A stretch of DNA of 64,000 nucleotides from the NCBI RefSeq assembly GCF_021044685.1, contig NZ_CP088014.1, positions 2,156,001-2,220,000 of the forward strand, in the 5' to 3' direction. Shown piece by piece: positions 1 through 8,310 of this stretch. Each line of letters opens with the position of its first letter. Positions within the stretch are counted from its first letter, which is position 1. Both the position numbers and the translations under genes were made by a program. Source of the stretch: Bradyrhizobium daqingense (lineage in GTDB: Bacteria; Pseudomonadota; Alphaproteobacteria; Rhizobiales; Xanthobacteraceae). The notes below the pieces were generated by a model. It was not told where the DNA came from, searched no databases, and saw only the letters and a program-made list of their open reading frames with translations.

Positions 1-37
1 GGCGTGAGCCGGAACGATCTGCGATGAAGGACTTGAA

Positions 38-1531
38 ATGGCCATCATGATGCCTGCGAGCGACCAGGCCGTGCTCGCGCGCCGCGCGGAGATCGTCGCC
101 GCGCTGCGTGCAATCGTGCCCGGCGAAGGTGTGATCGACAGCGCGGCCGAAATGCGGGCTTACGAATCCGACGGGCTCACGGCCTATCGGCAGCCGCCGA
201 TGGTCGTCGTGCTGCCCGATACCACCGAGCAGGTCTCGCTGGTCCTGAAATATTGTGCAGAGCAGAACATCAAGGTGGTGCCGCGCGGCTCCGGCACCTC
301 GCTGTCGGGCGGCGCGCTGCCGCTCGAAGACGGCGTGCTGCTCGGCCTCGGCAAGTTCAAGCGCATCCGCGAGATCGATTTCGACAACCGCGTCGTGGTC
401 ACCGAGCCCGGCGTCACCAATCTCGCGATCAGCCAGGCGGTCGCGCATGCCGGCTTCTATTACGCGCCCGACCCATCCTCGCAGATCGCCTGCTCGATCG
501 GCGGCAACGTCGCGGAGAATTCCGGCGGCGTGCATTGCCTGAAATACGGCATGACGACCAACAACGTGCTGGGCTGCGAGATCGTGCTGATGAGCGGCGA
601 GATCCTGCGTATCGGCGGCAAGTCGGCGGAAAACCCGGGCTACGACCTCATGGGTGTCATCACCGGCTCGGAAGGCCTGCTCGGCGTCATCACCGAGATC
701 ACGGTACGCATCCTGCAGAAGCCGGAGACGGCGCGCGCGCTGATGGTCGGCTTCGCGCAAGTCGAGGCGGCCGGCGAGTGCGTCGCGCGCATCATCAGCG
801 CCGGCATCATTCCTGGCGGCATGGAGATGATGGACAAGCCGGCGATCCACGCTGCCGAAGCCTTCGTCCATGCCGGCTATCCGCTCGACGTCGAGGCGCT
901 GCTCATCATCGAGCTCGACGGTCCCAAGATCGAGGTCGACGAGCTGATTACGCGGGTCGAGACCATCGCAAGAAGCTGCGGTTCGGTGACGCTGCAGATC
1001 TCCAATTCGGAAGCCGAGCGCAACCTGTTCTGGGCCGGCCGGAAAGCTGCGTTCCCCGCCGTGGGCCGCATCTCGCCCGACTATCTCTGCATGGACGGCA
1101 CCATCCCGCGCGGGGCGCTGCCGAAGGCGCTGGCGCGCATCCGCGAGCTCTCGGAAAAATATCAGCTCGGCTGCGCCAACGTGTTCCACGCCGGCGACGG
1201 CAACCTGCACCCGCTGATCCTCTACGATGCCAACAAGCCCGGGGAGATCGAGCGCGCCGAAGCCTTCGGCGCCGACATCCTGCGCGCCTGCGTCGAGTTC
1301 GGCGGCGTGCTGACCGGCGAGCACGGCGTCGGCATCGAGAAGCGCGATCTGATGCCCGACATGTTCAGCGAGATCGACCTCAACCAGCAGCAGCGCCTCA
1401 AATGCGCCTTCGACGCGCAGGGCCTGCTCAACCCCGGAAAAGTATTTCCGACCCTGCACCGCTGCGCCGAGCTCGGCCGCATGCATGTGCATGCCGGCAA
1501 GCTGGCGTTTCCGGACATCCCGCGGTTCTAG
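38..1531 (+). CDS. glcD: Glycolate oxidase FAD-binding subunit GlcD
   Basis: This 497-residue flavoprotein oxidises glycolate (and often D-lactate) to glyoxylate as the catalytic subunit of the GlcDEF complex. An N-terminal FAD_binding_4 domain is visible, with the FAD-binding loop PRGSGTSLSGGA near residue 85 and CSIGGNVAENSGG near 155. The C-terminal FAD-oxidase domain carries HAGDGNLHP near 385 and GEHGVGIEK near 430. The ATG is preceded by GAAGG at 7 bases. The length matches the family. It is the first gene of glcD-glcE-glcF, all on one strand with short gaps or overlaps, so co-transcription is likely. The promoter lies outside or at the very edge of the window. Confidence 0.95.
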   Translation: MAIMMPASDQAVLARRAEIVAALRAIVPGEGVIDSAAEMRAYESDGLTAYRQPPMVVVLPDTTEQVSLVLKYCAEQNIKVVPRGSGTSLSGGALPLEDGVLLGLGKFKRIREIDFDNRVVVTEPGVTNLAISQAVAHAGFYYAPDPSSQIACSIGGNVAENSGGVHCLKYGMTTNNVLGCEIVLMSGEILRIGGKSAENPGYDLMGVITGSEGLLGVITEITVRILQKPETARALMVGFAQVEAAGECVARIISAGIIPGGMEMMDKPAIHAAEAFVHAGYPLDVEALLIIELDGPKIEVDELITRVETIARSCGSVTLQISNSEAERNLFWAGRKAAFPAVGRISPDYLCMDGTIPRGALPKALARIRELSEKYQLGCANVFHAGDGNLHPLILYDANKPGEIERAEAFGADILRACVEFGGVLTGEHGVGIEKRDLMPDMFSEIDLNQQQRLKCAFDAQGLLNPGKVFPTLHRCAELGRMHVHAGKLAFPDIPRF

Positions 1532-1581
1532 CGCCAACGCCAGATTGCTTTCCGCTCTAAAGTTGGATACCGCCTTTTCCC

Positions 1582-2820
1582 GTGGATACGCTCAAGGTCA
1601 GAGACGCCAAAGACGTCGAAGAGGTGGTGCGCGCGGCGATTGCCAATGAGCAGCCGCTCGAGATCATCGGTCATGGCAGCAAGCGCGGCATCGGCCATGC
1701 CATGGCGACCAATGCCGTGCTCGACCTCTCCGCGCTCAACGCCGTCACCGCCTACGAGCCCAACGAGCTGATCGTCACGCTGCAGGCCGGCGCGCCGTTG
1801 GCCGACGTGCTGTCGCTGATCGATGCCAAGAACCAGCAATTCGCCTTCGAGCCGATCGACACCGCGCCATTGCTCGGCACGCCTCCGCTCGGAACCATCG
1901 GCGGCATGATCGCGGCCGGGCTCGCCGGGCCGCGGCGGATGAGGGCGGGCGGGGCGCGCGACCATCTGCTTGGGGCGCACGCCGTCTCCGGTTTCGGCGA
2001 CAGCTTCAAGACCGGCGGCAAGGTGGTGAAGAACGTCACCGGCTACGATCTCTGCAAGCTGCTGGCGGGGTCCTGGGGCACGCTGTCGGTGATGACCGAG
2101 GTCACGCTGAAGGTGATGCCCAAGCCCGAGGCCGAGCGAACGCTACTGCTGCGCGGGCTAGATGAGGCCGTCGCCAACAAGGCGATGACGGCGGCGCTCG
2201 GTTCGCCCTTCGACGTCTCCGGTGCCGCGCATCTGCCGAAATCCGCGTTCCGCGCCAAGTCCGATGGGCTCGGCGACATCGTGGGCCAGGACGAGGCGCT
2301 GACCGTGCTGCGGCTCGAGGGCATCACGGCGTCCGCCGTCCACCGCGCCGGCTCGCTGCGCCAATTGCTGGCGCCGTTTGGAACTGCGACGCTGATCGAG
2401 GATGCGGCCTCCGCCGCGCTGTGGGCGACGATTCGCGACGTGTTGCCGTTCGCGGCCAGCGGCGCGCTCGGTGCCTGGCCGGTGTGGCGGATCGTCTGTC
2501 CGCCGGCGTCAGGCGCGGCGCTCGGGACCCAATTGGCACGCGAGACGGGGGGCGACGTGATCTATGATTGGGGCGGCGGGCTGATCTGGGCGGCGCTGCC
2601 GCCGCAGCCGGACGCCCATGGCCCGGCGGTGCGTGCGCGTGCGAATGCGTTCGGCGGGCACGCCACACTGGTCCGCGCGGCCGATGATGTCAGGCGCAAT
2701 GTCGATGTGTTCCATCCGCAGGTATCAGGCATTGCCGCGCTCAGCGAGCGGGTGCGCGCCAGTTTCGATCCGAAGACCATTCTCAACCGGGGACGCTTGA
2801 GACGGGACGCCGTGGCATGA
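1582..2820 (+). CDS. glcE: Glycolate oxidase subunit GlcE
   Basis: The second subunit of glycolate oxidase is 412 residues long and has its own FAD-binding fold. Visible family features are GTIGGMIAAGLAGPRR, near residue 100, and the following segment GGKVVKNVTGYDLCKLLAGS, near 145, both typical of GlcE. Translation starts at a GTG (VDTLKVRD), since no upstream ATG is in frame. It lies 50 bases after glcD, and its stop overlaps the glcF start by four bases (ATGA), so GlcE and GlcF are translationally coupled. Confidence 0.93.
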   Translation: MDTLKVRDAKDVEEVVRAAIANEQPLEIIGHGSKRGIGHAMATNAVLDLSALNAVTAYEPNELIVTLQAGAPLADVLSLIDAKNQQFAFEPIDTAPLLGTPPLGTIGGMIAAGLAGPRRMRAGGARDHLLGAHAVSGFGDSFKTGGKVVKNVTGYDLCKLLAGSWGTLSVMTEVTLKVMPKPEAERTLLLRGLDEAVANKAMTAALGSPFDVSGAAHLPKSAFRAKSDGLGDIVGQDEALTVLRLEGITASAVHRAGSLRQLLAPFGTATLIEDAASAALWATIRDVLPFAASGALGAWPVWRIVCPPASGAALGTQLARETGGDVIYDWGGGLIWAALPPQPDAHGPAVRARANAFGGHATLVRAADDVRRNVDVFHPQVSGIAALSERVRASFDPKTILNRGRLRRDAVA

Positions 2821-4139
2821 AGACCGAATTCTCACTGGCACAGCTCGCCGACCCCGACATCGCCGAAGCCGACAAGATCCTGCGCGCCTGCGTCCATTGC
2901 GGCTTCTGCACGGCGACTTGTCCTACCTATGTCCTGCTCGGCGACGAGCTCGATAGTCCACGCGGCCGCATCTATCTGATCAAGGAGATGCTGGAGAAGG
3001 ACCAGGCGCCGACGGCCGAGGTGGTCAAGCATATCGACCGCTGCCTGTCGTGCCTGGCCTGCATGACGACTTGCCCGTCGGGGGTGAACTACATGCACCT
3101 CGTCGACCAGGCCCGGGTTCGGATTGAAGAGCGCTATCAGCGGCCGCTCGCCGAGCGGCTGCTGCGCAAGGTGCTGGCCTTTGTCCTGCCGGACCCCCGG
3201 CGTTTTCGCGCGAGCATGTGGCTGGCGCGGCTGGCTCGTCCGCTCGCCGTCTTCCTGCCGACGCCGGGCCCCTCCGCCACGCCCGGGCTGATCCAGCGTG
3301 TCAAGGCGATGCTGGCGCTGGCGCCGGACCGGCTGCCCGCGCGGGGCCCCGCTGCCGGCAGCGTGTTCGCGGCGCTCGGCAAGAGGCGGGGCCGGGTCGC
3401 GCTGCTGCAGGGCTGCGCCCAGCAGGTGCTGGCGCCGCGCATCAACCAGGCCGCCATCAGCCTTCTCACCCGGCACGGCATCGAGGTTGTCCTGGTCAGG
3501 GACGAGCAGTGTTGCGGCGCGCTGACCCATCATCTCGGCGACGACCATGATGCGTTGGCGCGGGCGCGCGCCAACGTCGCGGCGTGGCGGAAGGAAGCGA
3601 CCGGCGAAGGGCTGGACGCCATCCTGGTGACGGCGTCCGGCTGCGGCACCGTGATCAAGGATTATGGCTATCTGCTGCGCGAGGACGTCGCCATTTCGGA
3701 AGATGCAGCGAAGGTGTCTGCGCTCGCCAAGGACATCACCGAATACGTCGCCGGTCTCGGATTGGAGCAGGTTGCGCGACAGGACGACATCGTCGTCGCC
3801 TATCACTCCGCATGTTCGTTGCAGCACGGGCAGAAAATCACGGGCCTTCCGAAAGAATTGCTTTCCAAGAATGGATTCGTAGTGAAAGATGTCCCCGAGA
3901 GCCATTTGTGTTGCGGTTCGGCAGGGACCTACAACATTCTCCAGCCCGAGCTTGCGGGCAGGTTGCGCGATCGCAAGGTCGCCAACATCGCCAGCGTCAA
4001 GCCGGACATGATTGCCGCGGGCAATATCGGCTGCATGGTGCAGATTGCCAGTGGCACGTCAGTTCCGGTCGTACACACGATTGAGCTTCTCGATTGGGCT
4101 ACGGGCGGGTCGCGGCCGGCACTGAACGCGCAGGTTTGA
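2817..4139 (+). CDS. glcF: Glycolate oxidase iron-sulfur subunit GlcF
   Basis: The 440-residue electron-transfer subunit of glycolate oxidase. Two ferredoxin-type [4Fe-4S] motifs are visible, with cysteines at 25/28/31/35 (CVHCGFCTATCP) and 76/79/82/86 (CLSCLACMTTCP). Two CCG (cysteine-rich) domains follow, with CCGALTHHLGD near residue 228 and LCCGSAGTYNI near 363. Electrons from GlcD pass through this subunit towards quinone at the membrane. It overlaps the glcE stop by four bases. No clear terminator follows before the next gene. Confidence 0.95.
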   Translation: MKTEFSLAQLADPDIAEADKILRACVHCGFCTATCPTYVLLGDELDSPRGRIYLIKEMLEKDQAPTAEVVKHIDRCLSCLACMTTCPSGVNYMHLVDQARVRIEERYQRPLAERLLRKVLAFVLPDPRRFRASMWLARLARPLAVFLPTPGPSATPGLIQRVKAMLALAPDRLPARGPAAGSVFAALGKRRGRVALLQGCAQQVLAPRINQAAISLLTRHGIEVVLVRDEQCCGALTHHLGDDHDALARARANVAAWRKEATGEGLDAILVTASGCGTVIKDYGYLLREDVAISEDAAKVSALAKDITEYVAGLGLEQVARQDDIVVAYHSACSLQHGQKITGLPKELLSKNGFVVKDVPESHLCCGSAGTYNILQPELAGRLRDRKVANIASVKPDMIAAGNIGCMVQIASGTSVPVVHTIELLDWATGGSRPALNAQV

Positions 4140-4237
4140 GCTTTCAAAAGCTGAGCCTTCCAGGCTGAGCTTTCGTCCGGAAGTGACGGCTGAATGCGCC
4201 CGATCGACCATTGTTCGGCGGCAACAGGAGGACCACG

Positions 4238-4612
4238 ATGGCGAAAGCGAAGAAGAAGAAAAGCAAGAAGGCCAAAAAGGCCAAGAAGGCTGTAGCGGCA
4301 AAGAAGGCAGCCAAGAAGTCCGCGAAGAAGTCTGCCAAGAAATCCGCAAAGAAAGCGGCGAAGAAGGCGACGAAGAAATCTGCCAAGAAGGCAGCCCCGA
4401 AGAAAGCTGCCAAGAAGGCTGCGGCTAAGCCAGCCAAGAAGGCTGCAGCCAAAAAGGCCGCGAAGAAAGCGGCACCGAAGAAGGCGAAGGCAGCTCCTGC
4501 TCCGAAGCCATCAGCACCGGCGGAAGCTCCGGCACCCGAGCCTGCCGCCGAGACAAGCTGGGCGATGCCTTCGTCTTCTGCGGAACCGGCGCAGGCCGAG
4601 GGGCAGAGTTAG
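4238..4612 (+). CDS. Lysine/alanine-rich histone H1-like protein
   Basis: A 124-residue, very basic, low-complexity protein made largely of KKAAKK-type repeats (residues 1-85), followed by a Pro/Ala-rich acidic tail (APKPSAPAEAPAPEPAAE). Such eukaryote-H1-tail-like proteins are known in several bacteria and usually bind DNA or RNA non-specifically; that role is inferred here. The ATG at 4238 is chosen because AGGAGG ends six bases upstream, whereas an upstream TTG at 4211 has no ribosome site. A strong intrinsic terminator follows at 4660, so it is probably a single-gene unit. Confidence 0.8.
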   Translation: MAKAKKKKSKKAKKAKKAVAAKKAAKKSAKKSAKKSAKKAAKKATKKSAKKAAPKKAAKKAAAKPAKKAAAKKAAKKAAPKKAKAAPAPKPSAPAEAPAPEPAAETSWAMPSSSAEPAQAEGQS

Positions 4613-4659
4613 AGCCCCGACCCCCTCGTCTCCTCTGAAGTCGATCTGCAAACAGGAAG

Positions 4660-4689
4660 GCCGCGGCGCGGGGGCGCTGCGGCTTTTTT
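4660..4689 (+). terminator. Intrinsic terminator after the H1-like gene
   Basis: A 10-bp GC-rich stem (GCCGCGGCGC / GCGCTGCGGC, one G-U pair) with a four-base G loop is followed directly by six T residues. Confidence 0.85.
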
Positions 4690-5017
4690 GCATCGTCGCA
4701 AGGTCAACTCAGGCGCAGCTTTCCCCCGCCCGCCTGATTCGTGGCCTGGATGTCACCCCGCCCGAGATCCCTGGACTTACACGGGGCCGCCCAGCACTTT
4801 GGAATGCAAATAATGTGATCGAGAAGCCACACAGGCGGACAACCTTTCGTGAAATCGTCAAAACGCCTAAAAAGTCGGCAGATGCCCGCGCTTTTTGCTT
4901 CACGGTTCGTATCCCTCAATCCAGATTGTCGCAGTGATCAATTTTGCAATCAGGTCGAGCGACCCGGGGGGCTTCCGGGATCCGACTGGGGTCTAAGAAC
5001 TGGCGATGGGGATCGAA
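4690..5017. other. Intergenic stretch before the porin-like gene
   Basis: About 330 bases lie between the terminator and the porin-like gene. I see no convincing gene, repeat or RNA. It presumably holds the porin promoter and 5' leader, but no good -35/-10 pair stands out by eye. Confidence 0.5.
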
Positions 5018-6052
5018 ATGAAAAAACTGGCTTTGTTGGCAACGGCGCTGGCAATGGTGACGACGGGTTCGGCTTTCGCGGCAGATCTGCGCGTGAAGGC
5101 GTTGAAGGCCCCGCCGCCGCCGGCCTTCGATCCCTGGGATATCGCTTTCGGCGCCGGCATCACGAACGACTACATCTTCCGTGGTATCACCCAGTCGAAC
5201 CACAACCCGTCGGTCAATGCGTATTTCGAGCCGCGCTATAACGTCAACAAGGACCTCCAGCTCTATATCGGTGCGGCCGCCGCGAGCATCTCGTTCCCGA
5301 ACCGCGCCGCGGCAGAAGTCGATATCTACGGCGGTATCCGCCCGACCTTCGGCATGTTCGCCTTCGACTTCGGTGTCTGGGGCTATCTCTATCCGGGCGG
5401 AAGCTGCTTCGGCTCGCAGGGCACCCTCGCGCAGGGCAATTGCGGTACCACCTTGGATAACTCTCAGGGCGCGATCGGCCTGCCGATCAACGGCAACTTC
5501 GCCAAGAAGGACGCAAGCTTCTTCGAAGCCTATGCCAAGCTGAACATCGCCATCAACGACCAGTGGTCGGTCGGCTTCAACGAGTACTATTCGCCGAACT
5601 TCCTGAACCTCGGCGCTTGGGGCAACTACGCCTCGGTCACGGCCAAGTGGACTGCGCCGAGCACGACCTTCGGCGCCAGCGGCGTCGGCATGTATGTGTC
5701 GGGTGAGTTCGGCCGCCAGTGGCTCGGCACCTCCGACATCTTCTACGGCATCGCAGGCGATCCGGTGTACGCGAACGGCATCAAGGAACCGAGCTACAAC
5801 ACCTGGAACGTCGGCGTCGGCTTCACCTACAAGGTGTTCACGCTCGATCTGCGCTACTACGACACCGATCTGTCGAAGGGCGATTGCAACGCCTTCACCA
5901 GCGACTTCTCCGCAACCAACTCGAGCCCTGGCTTCGTCACCCCGATCAATGGTGGCGCGAACGCAGCCACGGCCTTTGGCTCCAACTGGTGTAGCGCTGC
6001 TGGCGTCGCCAAGCTCTCCGTCGACCTGACGGCGATGACCAACCTGAAGTAA
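5018..6052 (+). CDS. TorF-family putative porin (outer-membrane beta-barrel)
   Basis: An exported protein of 344 residues. It has a clear Sec signal peptide (MKKLALLATALAMVTTGSAF, cleavage after AFA) followed by a proline-rich linker (APPPPAFDPW) and alternating aromatic/hydrophobic strands, for example FGAGITNDYIFRGITQ, the typical opening of TorF-type (TIGR02001) proteins. It should sit in the outer membrane; its substrate is unknown. I prefer the ATG at 5018 over one at 5006 because it begins the signal peptide directly and has GGGG seven bases upstream. A perfect terminator hairpin follows, so it is probably monocistronic. Confidence 0.82.
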   Translation: MKKLALLATALAMVTTGSAFAADLRVKALKAPPPPAFDPWDIAFGAGITNDYIFRGITQSNHNPSVNAYFEPRYNVNKDLQLYIGAAAASISFPNRAAAEVDIYGGIRPTFGMFAFDFGVWGYLYPGGSCFGSQGTLAQGNCGTTLDNSQGAIGLPINGNFAKKDASFFEAYAKLNIAINDQWSVGFNEYYSPNFLNLGAWGNYASVTAKWTAPSTTFGASGVGMYVSGEFGRQWLGTSDIFYGIAGDPVYANGIKEPSYNTWNVGVGFTYKVFTLDLRYYDTDLSKGDCNAFTSDFSATNSSPGFVTPINGGANAATAFGSNWCSAAGVAKLSVDLTAMTNLK

Positions 6053-6076
6053 GTCTCTTCTCGGGACGAGTCACGA

Positions 6077-6106
6077 GGGCGGCAGGGCAACCTGCCGCCC
6101 TTCTGC
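6077..6106 (+). terminator. Intrinsic terminator after the porin-like gene
   Basis: A perfect 10-bp stem, GGGCGGCAGG / CCTGCCGCCC, with a GCAA loop is followed by a short T-rich run (TTCTGCTTT). Confidence 0.75.
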
Positions 6107-6241
6107 TTTGGGCCTCCCTTGGCCACGCTGTCATCCGGGCTTGACTCCCGGGCGTCACACATACTTCGGCCTCAGACCTCGTGTGGAAGATCGGACACGC
6201 GCGTGCGACAGGTAGAAGCGGCAGTAAGAACCTCTCCCGCC

Positions 6242-7999
6242 TCAGCCCGCCGCGCTCGGCGCCTTCTCGGCCGGCGCGGCGCCGCCGAGGACGTGGATGG
6301 CGCCGTCCTTCACCAGCGCGACCTTGCGCGTGTGGAAGGCGTCGAGCGTCGAGCGGTGGCCGATCGAGACGATGGTGGCCTGCGGCAGCTTCTCCGTCAG
6401 CAGGCGGTAGAGCCGGGCTTCGGAAGGTTCGTCCAGCGAGGCGGTCGCCTCGTCCAGGAACAGATAGTCCGGCGCATGCAACAGCGCGCGGGCGAGCCCG
6501 AGGCGCTGCTGCTCGCCGAGCGAAAGCATCCGATTCCAGTGACCGCTCTCGTCGAGCCGCTTTGCCAGCCGCGGCATGCCGACCGCGTTCAACGCCTCCG
6601 CGATCTTGTCGGGTCCGATCACGCCATGCTCTGCGGGGTAGATCACGGCGTCGCCGAGCGGGCCGATCGGAAAATATGGCCGCTGCGGCAGCATCATCAG
6701 CCTGGCGTTCTCAGGGATGGCGATGGTCCCGGTGCCGAACGGCCAGATTCCGGCGATGGCCCGGAACAGCGTCGATTTGCCCGAGCCTGACGGCCCGGTC
6801 ACCAGCACCCGCTCACCCGGCTCGATCGCGATTGCATTGGCGGCAACCAGCGGCTCGCCGTTTGGCAGCTTTACGAGCAGCTGCTCGAGCCCGATTGCCG
6901 CGTTGCTTGTTGGTGCGATGGCGACGGTTGGCTCGCGCGCCGCGGTCTCCGCGACCGAACTGACCGACATCTCGAAGCCATCGAGGCGGGCGATCACCGA
7001 GCGCCATTCCGCGAGCGAGCGATAGGCCGAGACGAAGAAAGAGAGCGCATCCTGAACGCTGCTGAACGCCGAGCCGGTCTGCATCATGTCGCCGAGCTGG
7101 ATTCGCTTGGCGAAGTAAGCCGGAGCCACCATGACATAGGGAAAGATCACGGCAGCCTGACCATAGCTTGCCGTGAACGCGGTCAGGCGCTTGGTCCTGC
7201 TCATGATGGCGTACCAATTGCCGATCACGAACCCGAAGCGCTGCAGCAGATTTCCCCGTTCGGCGCTCTCACCTTTCAAGAGGGCGATCTGCTCGGAATT
7301 TTCCCGCACGCGGATCAGGTTGAAGCGGAAGTCGGCCTCGAAGCGCTGCTGCTCGAAATTGAGGTTGATGAGCGGGGAACCGATCCAGTGCGTCAGCGCC
7401 GTACCCAGGATCGCGTAAACCAGCGCACACCAGACCAGAAAACCGGGGACCACGATATCCGTGCCGTAAATGTGCAGCGGTGCCTTGTCCGACAGGCCCC
7501 AGAGGATGACGACGAACGAGGCCAGCGTGACGACCGACGACAGCAGCCCCAGCCCGAGGGTCAATGTCTGCTCGACGAAGCTCTTGACGTCCTCGGTGAT
7601 GCGCTGGTCCGGGTTGTCGGCGGCGTCGCCCTTGAGCTGCATGCGATAATGCGTCGGGCCATTGAGCCACTCGGCGAGATAATGTTGCGTCAGCCATCGC
7701 CGCCAGCGAATCTGGAGCCACTGGTTCAGGTAGAGCTTGTAGACCGCCAGCGCGACGAAGGTGAAAGCAAGGACGAGGAAGATCCAGATCTCCCTGACGA
7801 AGCGGTCCAGTTCATATCCCTGGATCGCACTGAAGAAACGGTTCTGCCACTGACTGACGAGAACATTGATCGCGACCAGCGAAAGCTCCAAGGCAATGAC
7901 GGCGGCAAGCAGGCCGCGACCGGCCCATTTGTCCTCCGACCGGAAATAGGGGGCGGCGATTCGCCAGACGATCGCGAGCGTGGCGCGGATGTTGGTCAC
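6242..7999 (-). CDS. BacA/SbmA-like ABC transporter with fused ATPase (BclA-like)
   Basis: A 585-residue inner-membrane exporter-type half transporter. The N-terminal ~330 residues form a multi-helix membrane domain of the SbmA_BacA/ABC_membrane_2 class (segments such as YLNQWLQIRWRRWLTQHYL and NPDQRITEDV are typical). The C-terminal part is a nucleotide-binding domain with Walker A GPSGSGKST near residue 400, signature LSLGEQQRLGLARAL and Walker B DYLFLDEATASLDEP. In Bradyrhizobium, BclA has this architecture and imports NCR peptides; YddA-like relatives are also possible, so the substrate is open. I choose the GTG at 7999 (VTNIRATLAIVWR), which has GAGGAG ten bases upstream, over a TTG at 8044. 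Confidence 0.85.
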   Translation of the reverse strand: MTNIRATLAIVWRIAAPYFRSEDKWAGRGLLAAVIALELSLVAINVLVSQWQNRFFSAIQGYELDRFVREIWIFLVLAFTFVALAVYKLYLNQWLQIRWRRWLTQHYLAEWLNGPTHYRMQLKGDAADNPDQRITEDVKSFVEQTLTLGLGLLSSVVTLASFVVILWGLSDKAPLHIYGTDIVVPGFLVWCALVYAILGTALTHWIGSPLINLNFEQQRFEADFRFNLIRVRENSEQIALLKGESAERGNLLQRFGFVIGNWYAIMSRTKRLTAFTASYGQAAVIFPYVMVAPAYFAKRIQLGDMMQTGSAFSSVQDALSFFVSAYRSLAEWRSVIARLDGFEMSVSSVAETAAREPTVAIAPTSNAAIGLEQLLVKLPNGEPLVAANAIAIEPGERVLVTGPSGSGKSTLFRAIAGIWPFGTGTIAIPENARLMMLPQRPYFPIGPLGDAVIYPAEHGVIGPDKIAEALNAVGMPRLAKRLDESGHWNRMLSLGEQQRLGLARALLHAPDYLFLDEATASLDEPSEARLYRLLTEKLPQATIVSIGHRSTLDAFHTRKVALVKDGAIHVLGGAAPAEKAPSAAG

Positions 8000-8310
8000 A
8001 GAGCTGGGTCTCCTCAGGGGATGTGCGTAACGGCCCAGCGCCAAATGGCTGAGGCAATGGCGGAAACGGGCGCGCTTAGACTAAAGTCGCAAGATCTGCA
8101 AATTGCGTTGGATTGTCGCAGCCCGCAACCTTAGCATGGGCTTCGACGGCCCGGGGCAGGGTGCTCCGGGATTTCTCGCGCTTGTGAGCGGACGGGAACC
8201 GCCCGCAGCGCGAGGACTTCGCGTCCAGCTTGGGGTTTACGCTTTTAGCGTCAAGCAGGAACGGCTCTCCACGCGGGCCGCCTGCTGCAACATGCGTGGG
8301 GAGAATGACT
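8000..8310. other. Divergent intergenic region, ABC transporter / lactate permease
   Basis: About 310 bases separate two divergently transcribed genes, so promoters for both must lie here. I see no recognisable operator, RNA gene or repeat. Confidence 0.45.
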
